A DNA stretch of 64,000 nt from Platycnemis pennipes (Eukaryota; Arthropoda; Insecta; Odonata; Platycnemididae), in NCBI GenBank assembly GCA_933228895.1, contig OW121846.1:78814064-78878063 (forward strand). Reading direction: 5' to 3'. Both the position numbers and the translations under genes were made by a program. Shown piece after piece: positions 56,497 to 64,000 of the stretch. Each line of letters begins with the position of its first letter. The stretch's first letter is position 1. The notes under the pieces were generated by a model. That model made no database searches and had not been told where the DNA came from. It saw nothing but the letters and a program-made list of their open reading frames with translations.

Positions 56497-57349
56497 TATC
56501 TATCTATATCTATATCTACGACATACCCTGCAAGCCACCTCGAGGGTGTGTGGCAGGGGGTGCATCCACACCAGGAACAATGACACAATAAACAAAAATG
56601 AACACTACAAAGCAAACACTACCTTTGAAAGTAATTGGGGCGAAAAAGAAGAAAACTACAAAATCCCAATCATGCAGGACACACCCACGAATACCATGCA
56701 TGCCTTGAAACCCGACACCAATTTCATAGATACTCATGCATGCAAAAAAAAAAGCATTGCATGCAAGTCACACGTTGATTTGAACATGCAGGTAATAAAA
56801 AAATATATATACTATCGACCTACTCTGAATATTACCTCTGTAATTATTACCGATTTACGCGATGCTTAAAGTTCTGATCACGAATCGTAGGCGGAAAAAA
56901 TGACATTTTAAACCTTTCCGTCCTGCAACCTATCTCCTTAATTTTATTAGAATTATTGAGCCTACCATAATAAGTCGGAGCCAGCAATATACGTTTAACG
57001 TCATTAATGAAATGTCCCTCCTTCAATTTTCCCAGAAGATTAAGTCTATCATCCAGTCTGCGTTGTGACAGCGATTCACATCCCAATTCGGCTAACATAC
57101 TAGACACACTGCTTTCCCCATCGTAACACCTTTTTACACATCTCGCCGCTCTTCTTTGTACTCTATCTAATTCGTAAATTAAGCCTGCTTCATAAGGGTC
57201 CCATTTACTCGCAGCATATTCTAAGTGTGGTATAACAATTGAAAAATAACAACGTTCCTTCACCCTCTCCTCACTTTTCCCTAATATTGTTTAATAAACC
57301 CCAACTTTCTATTTGCTTGACTGCATATTCCCCTGATATGTTTCCTCCA
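56497..57349 (-). mobile_element. LINE family C fragment, second copy
   Basis: Same element as 4967-5819. One base missing at about 57289 (TATTGTTTAATA versus TATTCTTTTAATA) shifts the frame, so the intact stretch begins at KERCYFSIVIPHLEYAAS. The hairpin and TAGATA-type tail are conserved. Confidence 0.8.
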
Positions 57350-60036
57350 GTATACATCTACATCTACATAATACCCTGCAAGCCACCACAAGGGTGTGTG
57401 GCAGGGGGTGATTGTTCACCAAACATGCACTACATATCATGCATAAAAAAGGAATAGTGTTTATATAGTAGTCAGAACTACACTATTTAAAAAAGATAGA
57501 AATTGCAAAGCAAACATGCAGAAACATTCAGTTAGTAGGGTTAGCTTTAAGTACTCATACCAACATGCAGCTACCATTGCTATTCATTGCTACTCTCCAA
57601 TAGGACATATTTACCGTTATTCGTATCTCTTATTGTGCGAGGGAAAAGGGACATTTTGAATCGGTCAGTTCGGCAATCAATTTCTCTAACTTTATGATAA
57701 TGGTCCAGTCTCCCATAGTAAGTTGGGGTCCGCAAAATATTTTTAACATTATCACTAAAAATATGGTCTTGGAATTTGTGGAAGAGATTAAGTCTAAATT
57801 TCAACCTGCGATCTGACAATGATTCCCATTTCAATTCATTTGTTAGACTGGTTACGCTAATATAATTATCGTATCGTCCCTTTACAATTCTTGCCGATCT
57901 TCGCTGCACACGTTCAATTTCATTACTTAGACCGATTTCGTAGGGATCCCATACACTGGCAGCATATTCCAAATGAGATCTAACAAGGGAAAAGTAGCTG
58001 ATTTCTCGTACATGATCGTCACATTTACCCAGTACTCTTTTAATGAAACCCAGTTTGCGATTCGCTTGACCCATTATTTCACGAATGAGTTTACCCCAGG
58101 AAAGATCATTTGTCAGTCTCATTCCAAGATATTTAATGGATTTCACGTTTGTTAATTCATTATTACTTATTTTGTAAGTGGTAGGAGGAGAGCTATTCTT
58201 TTTCCAAAATTTCATTACAAGACATTTCTTAAAGTTTAATTCTAACTGCCATGTATCACACCAAGTTTCAATTGCTTGTAGGTCAATATTTAAATATTCT
58301 TTATCGTTCGGGCATAGAATTTCCCTGTACACTACTACGTCATCGGTAAATAGACAAAGCTTACTTTTTACCACCTTTTGGATATCATTGATATACAAAA
58401 GGAATAGGAGTGGACCTATCACACTACCTTGTGGGACACCCGAAGTGACTTTAATTGCCGGTGAGGAAACACCGTCTAAAACAACCCTTTGAACCCGATC
58501 ATGCAGCAAATCATTAATCAATGATATAATGTTACTGTCTCACCCATAAGATTTTAACTTCAAAATTAGTTTGCTGTGAGAAACCTTGTCAAAAGCCTTC
58601 TTGAAGTCGAGGAATATAGCATCCACTGGAATATTATTTTCGCCAGAAACTAAAATATCCTGGGAAAAGAGAGCAAGTTGAGTTTCACACGATCTGCTCT
58701 TTCGGCAGCCATGCTGGACATTGGACAATAAATTCTGGCTATCTAGGTTCCCCATGACTGAACTGACAATTATATGTTCTAGGACCTTGCATGAAATGGA
58801 TGTGAGGGATATAGGTCTGGAGTTAGATGGCTGCTCCCTATCGCCACTTTTGAAAATGGGTGTTACATCGGCTGCTTTCCAGTCCATCGGTACGACGTGT
58901 TCGGTCAGGGATTTATTAAATACTATTTCAAGGCAGGGGGAAATTTCGGATTCTCTCTATATACGCGGGAGGGAATTTGATCAGGGCCAGGTGATTTGTT
59001 GGGGCTTATATCTTTAAGTAATTTTTCAATACCATTACAGGAAATGTCAATTGGTTGCATCAACCGCTGAAAGAGGTCAGGTAACAGGACAGTTGAATCC
59101 CCGGAAGGTGGGTTAAAAACGGTTTGGAAGAAGGAATTTAGCAAGCTAACTTTGTCGAGTGTGTTTGTGGTTATTTCACCTCTATCATTTTTAAGTGAAT
59201 GGACGGCAGACTTATGGCCTTGCACTTCCCTTACGAACGACCAGAAGACTTTTGGATTTTCTTTCAATTGTTCCCCAAGTGTTTTTCTTTTGAATTCTGC
59301 AAATGCATTACTAAGGGCTGTCTTTGCACTGGATTTAGAAATTTTATAATTTTCAATAATTACATTACGCTCATCAGTGGGCATATGTTTACTAATTCTT
59401 TTCATTTTAGCATGACATATTCTCTGCCGTCTCAGGGATTTTCTCACTTCGGCATTGTACCACCTAGATTCAGTGCTTTCTTTTTTGAATTTACTAGGGA
59501 TATATCTGTTGATCCCAGAGCGCATGATATTAATGAACGACTTCCATGAATCCGGGGTACATACCTTTATGGAAGACTTTTTGAAATCTGATAAGGAATC
59601 TCTTAAATAAATTTTAAAGTTAGCAAAGTCTGCTCTTTAAAAATTTTAATCTTTCTTTTTGTTTAAAATTTTTATCTAAAGATACCGAGAGTTTTGCAAT
59701 TATAACTCTGTGGTCACTGATTCCATCAACCGTGTCAATCATTGTCACATGTTGTGGGATATTGGTTGCCAGTAAATCAAGAGTGTTGTCTCCTCAAAGA
59801 GGTGCTGTAAGTAATTGTGTCAGGGAGTTATTGGAGAACACATCTAATAGAGTCTCACAGATGTCTTTGTCCCTTCCTCCAGCTTTGAAGCAGTATGTTC
59901 TCCAGTCTATTGATGCTGCATTGAAATCTCCACCTATTATTATATTACGTTCGCTGTTACGGGACGTTATTGTATTTATCTGGTTTCCCAGTTCTAATAA
60001 TGAATCAACATCAGTGTTTGGGGGCCTATAGAAGGG
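57350..60036 (-). mobile_element. LINE family A, second block copy
   Basis: Same insertion as 5820-8513, sharing the TGA before the PQGS region and the FTDD box. It lacks the stop that the first copy has near 7570 (here reading GDSTVLLPDLF), but a 4-nt deletion near 58953 shifts the frame after PSRVYRE. A further deletion near 59638 affects the endonuclease-RT linker. The tail at 57351-57370 has the GTAGATGTAGAT repeat. Confidence 0.88.
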
Positions 60037-60289
60037 CCGGAGGGTATGGTGCCCTTACCCTTCCTCCCTTTAAACCTCACTCCCCTATAATATTTTTCTT
60101 TTTCAACCTTTTTTGAAATAGGGCAGTAGGTCAGTGAAGCTAGAGAAATGAGAAAACTGGGCTCTGTGGTTGTTATGATATCTATTATCACATAATTCGT
60201 CAACATATTACAAATAAATGCACAAAACAAAAAATTAACACAATTATCAAATTTTATGTCAATAACATAAAAATATTATTAATATACAA

Positions 60290-60801
60290 TCATAGCATAA
60301 TACAAAATTTGATCAGGAAATACAGAAATTCATAAAAATATTGAATTTTCCTCACAGTGTATGTCTCAGAGACATATGAACTTTCTTTCACAGTTGAACG
60401 TATGGCAAGGGATGGAGTGACCAATTGCCTTATATCAATACATTCATAATTGCTTGTGCATTGGATTTCATAAGCATCAAGGTCATGCTCAAATCCTACA
60501 GTATAAAACACTTTACAAACTAATATAACATAAATATTTGCATCCTGTAACACAGCATTAACCACACCAAAGGTAGGATAAATTTCACATGTACCTTCAA
60601 CTCGCATGGCAACACAGGATCCTGTAAGTGTGACCGTTTATTGTCACCCACGTTAATTTGCAACAACTATCCAAAAATTATTTCGGGCAGCTAGACTGAA
60701 ATGAGCAACAACCTGGTAAGTTTGATATATGATGTACCTTTACACACTTCCCAAACTTATTATTTGGGGCAAAACCTTTGCCCAAGAGGAATCGATCCGA
60801 A
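60290..60801 (-). pseudogene. C-terminal part of the zinc-finger TE-like gene, second copy
   Basis: Duplicate of 8767-9278 with a few replacements (D to Y and A to D in the 105-codon frame). Its junction with the hAT preserves the original target sequence AGAGTGTG at 60802-60809. Confidence 0.65.
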
Positions 60802-61242
60802 AGAGTGTGCAGTGGCGGATCTATGGGGGGGGCTAAGGGGGCTATAGCCCCCCCCCCATTGGGTCAAAACATACACTAGATAAAATCGCAATTTTTGGAG
60901 GTTACCACTTTGTACAAAAGTATTTAGTTATATTAGTTATATTTAGTTACAATGGAAAAAGCTCTACGTTTCAAAACTCTATGGAATCTGCTCCGGGAAT
61001 TTCAACCAAACATGTTGGTCTAATGATCGATAGAAAAAAAGCATTGAGCAAAATGGAAAACGATTGACACCCATAATAAAAAGAATACTATTTTGTGCCC
61101 AGATCAACCTCCCCATGAGGGGCCATCAAGATGATGGCAATTTGAGCAGTGAAGAAGACTAAGAAATGGCTCTTCAAGGAAAACAGGGGGTTTTCCAAAG
61201 TCTCTGGTCATTTAGAATAGATGCAGGCGACGAAGACTTAAA

Positions 61243-61372
61243 TAGTGTAGTTCTGACTACTATATTAATACTATTACTTTTTTATGCATGATATGTAGTG
61301 CATGTTTGGTGAGAAATCACCCCCTGCCACACACCCTTGTGGTGGCTTGCAGGGTATTATGTAGATGTAGAT
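61243..61372 (+). mobile_element. 130-bp LINE A tail, second block copy
   Basis: Duplicate of 9737-9866, again between GAAGACTTAAA repeats. It shows the insertion predates the block duplication. Confidence 0.8.
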
Positions 61373-61779
61373 GAAGACTTAAAATGGCATCTTTCGTCAT
61401 GCAGACGCAATAACACACTTATTAGCAAAACCATCCAAAATGATGTGATAGAATGCATTGGTGATTTTTTTACGTTAGAAAATTGTTGAAGATGTAAAAA
61501 AAGCCAAATATTTCTTCATAATATGTGACGAGATTACCGATGTTATTAGGAAGGAGCAACTTACATTCTGTGTACGATACATTGACATGAACAAATCCAT
61601 AGTAAAGGAGGAATTTATTGGCTTCATTGAGCTCAAATCAACAACGAGCTTGGATATAAAATCAACGATAGACGAAGAGATGTCAAAACTTGGCTTACCA
61701 TATGATTACCTACGTGGTAAAAGGACGACGGAGGATCAAATATGGCGGGACATTTACACGGCGTGCAAGCCCTAATATC

Positions 61780-61921
61780 ATCTACATCTACACCTACATA
61801 ATACCCTGCAAGCCTTCACAAGGGTGTGTGGCAGGGGGTGATTGCTCACCAAAAACATGCACTACATATCATGCCTAAAAAAGGAATAGTATTATTATAG
61901 TAGTCAGAACTATACTATTTA
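61780..61921 (-). mobile_element. ~140-bp LINE A tail, minus orientation, second block copy
   Basis: Duplicate of 10272-10413 with small changes (CCTTCACAAGGG in the hairpin, ACCAAAAACATGC). Confidence 0.78.
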
Positions 61922-62703
61922 TGGCGATATCGCAGCAACAGCCACTCGCAATTAACACTCACTGCCTCAGTCACTCCTTGAACTTGTGCGTCACAAAATG
62001 CTGCAAAATCCCACCAACAAGAAATGTTATGGGAACGGTTGGAAATATTCTGTCTTCCTATCGGCCTCCACTCATCGATTAAATGCTTTTATCGATGTTC
62101 TCTATAAGATGAATTTCTCCGAATCAAAGAAACAGAGACTGAAGGCACTTTACTCTACACGATGGGTCAAGTCATGACAGCGTCATCAGCTTTAAAGAGT
62201 TAATTGTTCCTGTTGTCACAGTGCTGGAAGATTTGATTGAAAACAAAACGCCAAAAGTGTCGTCTGAAGCGTACATGTTATCCTGCGCCATCAAAAAAAG
62301 TGAATTTGTTGTTGGCCTTGAAGTTGCGGCCTACTGCCTTGGTTTAAATTTAAGGCTAAATCAACGGTTGCAAAGCCCCAAGCAGGATATCTTGTTTGCT
62401 TTAGTTAACGTAACTGACATTTTGGAGAACTTCAAAAATATTCGGCGCGAAGCCGAACTTGAGTTCAAAAGTCTGTACGAAAACTCCCTTTAAGTTGCAG
62501 ATGAGCTTGGGTTTGAAATATCAGCACCGAGAACATGCATACGTCAAAGAAACAGAAGCAACGCGCCCACAGAGAATCCTAAAGAATAATTCAGGAGATC
62601 AGTCTTCCTGCCTCTTTTGGATCATTTTATTTCAGAGATAGACGCAACATTCAGCAAAGGTTTCTGTGGAGTCCTTCCTCTTGAAGGCCTCATCCCCATA
62701 GAC

Positions 62704-64000
62704 TCTCGATAGACTGGAATACGTGTAGTTTCATTACAGGAGGTAAGAATAAGAAACATTGCGAATCACTCTTGAACACCTTTACGACACATTCTTTACA
62801 ACAGCTAGTAACAGAGCCGACCAGGGGAAACAACATTCTAGACTTATTAGCAACAAATATACCCGAGAGAGTTCTAAATACAGTTATAGACACAGGAATT
62901 AGTGACCATAAAATAGTGCATGCGAAATTTATTGTAGGCGTTGAAAGACATTATAAACCAAGGAGGAGGGTATACTTATTTGGCAAGGCAAATTACGTAG
63001 GCATGAAAGAGGAATTGAGGGAAGCGTTTAATGTATTCAGCGAACAAAGCAAAGGATTAAATACAGAGGATTCGTGGAGAGAATTTCTTGAGGTCACCGG
63101 TAACGCTGTTCATAAATACATACCAAGTAAATATATTAGTGATAATACTGAGCCAAGGTGGTATAACGCGGAGGTTAGGAAATCACTAAAGCGACAAAGG
63201 GTATGCCACGCTAAGATGAAAAATGCCAGACGGGGTCTATCGGTAGAGGAAAAAAATGAGCTAGTTCAAAACTATAAAAAATTGAGAGCATTAGCAAGGA
63301 AATCATGTTGGCAAGGGTTATCACATTTCAAGAGCAAGATGTTGGGAGAATATTTAGATAGCAATCCTAAAGCGTTTTGGTCATATGTGAGAGAGCTTCA
63401 GGGAAATATTTCCACAGTGCACACACTTAAAAATGATAAAGGAATCAGAGTCACCAGCAGTGTAGAAAAAGCCAAAATTTTAAACACCTTTTTCCAAAGT
63501 GTATTCAACACATCGTCACAAAACGAAGTGGAACCACCGCCGAACACTTTCAGTGAGCAAATGCCCGAAATAAACATTTCATGTCGCGGAATAGAGCAGC
63601 AGTTAAAAATCATAAGTAAAAACAAATCACCAGGTCCCGATCTAATTCCTTCCAGAGTATATAAAACATTAGCTTCTGAAATAGCCCCCTATCTAGAAAT
63701 AATATTCAATAAAACCCTAAAGAACCACACAGTACCCAAGGATTGGAAAGTAGCTAACATTACACCTATATTTAACAGCGGTGATAAGGAAGAACCTAGT
63801 AACTACAGACCCATTTCACTCACGTCAATCTCTTGTGAGATATTTGAGCACATAGTAGTCAGTTCAATCATGGGGCATTTGGATAGTCAGGGATTACTCA
63901 TAAACAGCCAGCATGGGTTCCGGAAAGGTAGATCTTGCGAGACACAATTAGCCTTATTCGTATACGATATTTTAGTCCACGGCGAAAGCAGTACTGAAGT
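62704..64000 (+). mobile_element. LINE family B, second block copy, long open frame running off the window
   Basis: Unlike the first copy, the frame from the ATG at 62772 stays open to base 64000 (about 409 codons). The TGA at 11801 is TGG here (KSCWQGLSHF). It covers the endonuclease end (GISDHKIVHAKF), the linker (WYNAEVRKSLKRQRVCH), NKSPGPDLIPSRVYKT, NYRPISLTSISCEIFEH and FRKGRSCETQLALF. The palm with FADD lies beyond the edge, so activity cannot be judged. Confidence 0.85.

Larger units (their letters stand above)
51534..64000 (+). repeat. Right copy of ~12.4 kb direct repeat (partner 1-12492)
   Basis: This is the second copy of the block that opens the window, and it runs to the last base. 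The sequence just left of it (51324-51533) is the other end of the foldback element, which in the first copy falls before position 1, so the duplicated block probably starts further left. Shared inactivating changes, such as the TGA in LINE A at about 7013/58542, show that the LINEs were already dead when the block was copied. Private changes show some independent decay. Confidence 0.93.
60810..64000 (+). mobile_element. hAT transposon, second block copy (right end beyond window)
   Basis: The left end CAGTGGCGGATCTATGG begins at 60810 after the target sequence AGAGTGTG. The G/C run is much shorter than in the first copy (about 9 Cs against about 22). Transposase fragments RGHQDD, CDEITDV, HGVQALI, FLSASTHRLNAF and VLPLEGLIP recur, with LINE A tails at 61243-61372 and 61780-61921 and LINE B from about 62704. 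The right terminal repeat is not in the window. Confidence 0.88.

Overview
The window is eukaryotic nuclear DNA from an animal, most likely an arthropod. This is inferred from its mix of LINE-like non-LTR retrotransposons, hAT and piggyBac transposons, a Penelope-like element with a GIY-YIG domain, tRNA-derived SINEs, an orphan histone H2A start, and intron-containing C-type-lectin-domain (CTLD) genes. No operon, bacterial ribosome-binding-site logic or CRISPR array is visible. Most listed open frames are broken transposable-element (TE) genes or shadows. The only complete host-like genes I can assemble are two twin lectin genes.

Layout. (1) 1-12492 and 51534-64000 are two same-strand copies of one ~12.4 kb block, about 51.5 kb apart. 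In order it holds a foldback element with long terminal inverted repeats, a short unidentified reading frame, a TATA-containing promoter with the first codons of histone H2A, an RTE-like LINE remnant, LINE families C and A (minus strand), the 3' end of a zinc-finger TE gene, and a hAT element interrupted by LINE family B. (2) From 9279 to 18125 the first copy continues as a three-level nest: LINE B inside the hAT, and the hAT (with an 8-bp target duplication) inside the zinc-finger TE gene. (3) 18200-36181 is a TE graveyard: piggyBac, SINEs, a gag-like zinc-knuckle fragment, a hAT remnant with AACCGG motifs, a LINE reverse-transcriptase tail, a Penelope-like element, and LINE B and LINE A fragments joined head to head. 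(4) 36182-47671 is a large inverted repeat: two ~5.7 kb arms around a 77-bp spacer. Each arm carries one six-exon gene for a secreted protein with two CTLDs and a Pro/Thr-rich repeated linker, transcribed outward from TATA promoters that face away from each other. (5) 47672-51322 holds a possible solo LTR, another LINE A copy and a LINE C tail, and leads into the second copy of the 12.4 kb block.

Two themes tie the window together. First, three LINE families with different proteins share almost the same ~55-nt 3' end, a hairpin followed by GTAGAT-type repeats. That end recurs about 19 times here, once as a 130-bp insertion with an 11-bp target duplication. Second, the inverted-repeat arms are nearly identical over the lectin gene and its introns but clearly diverged beyond the gene's poly(A) signal. 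This points to recent homogenisation or a composite history. The direct repeat could be a real tandem segmental duplication or an assembly artefact. Sequence alone cannot decide.
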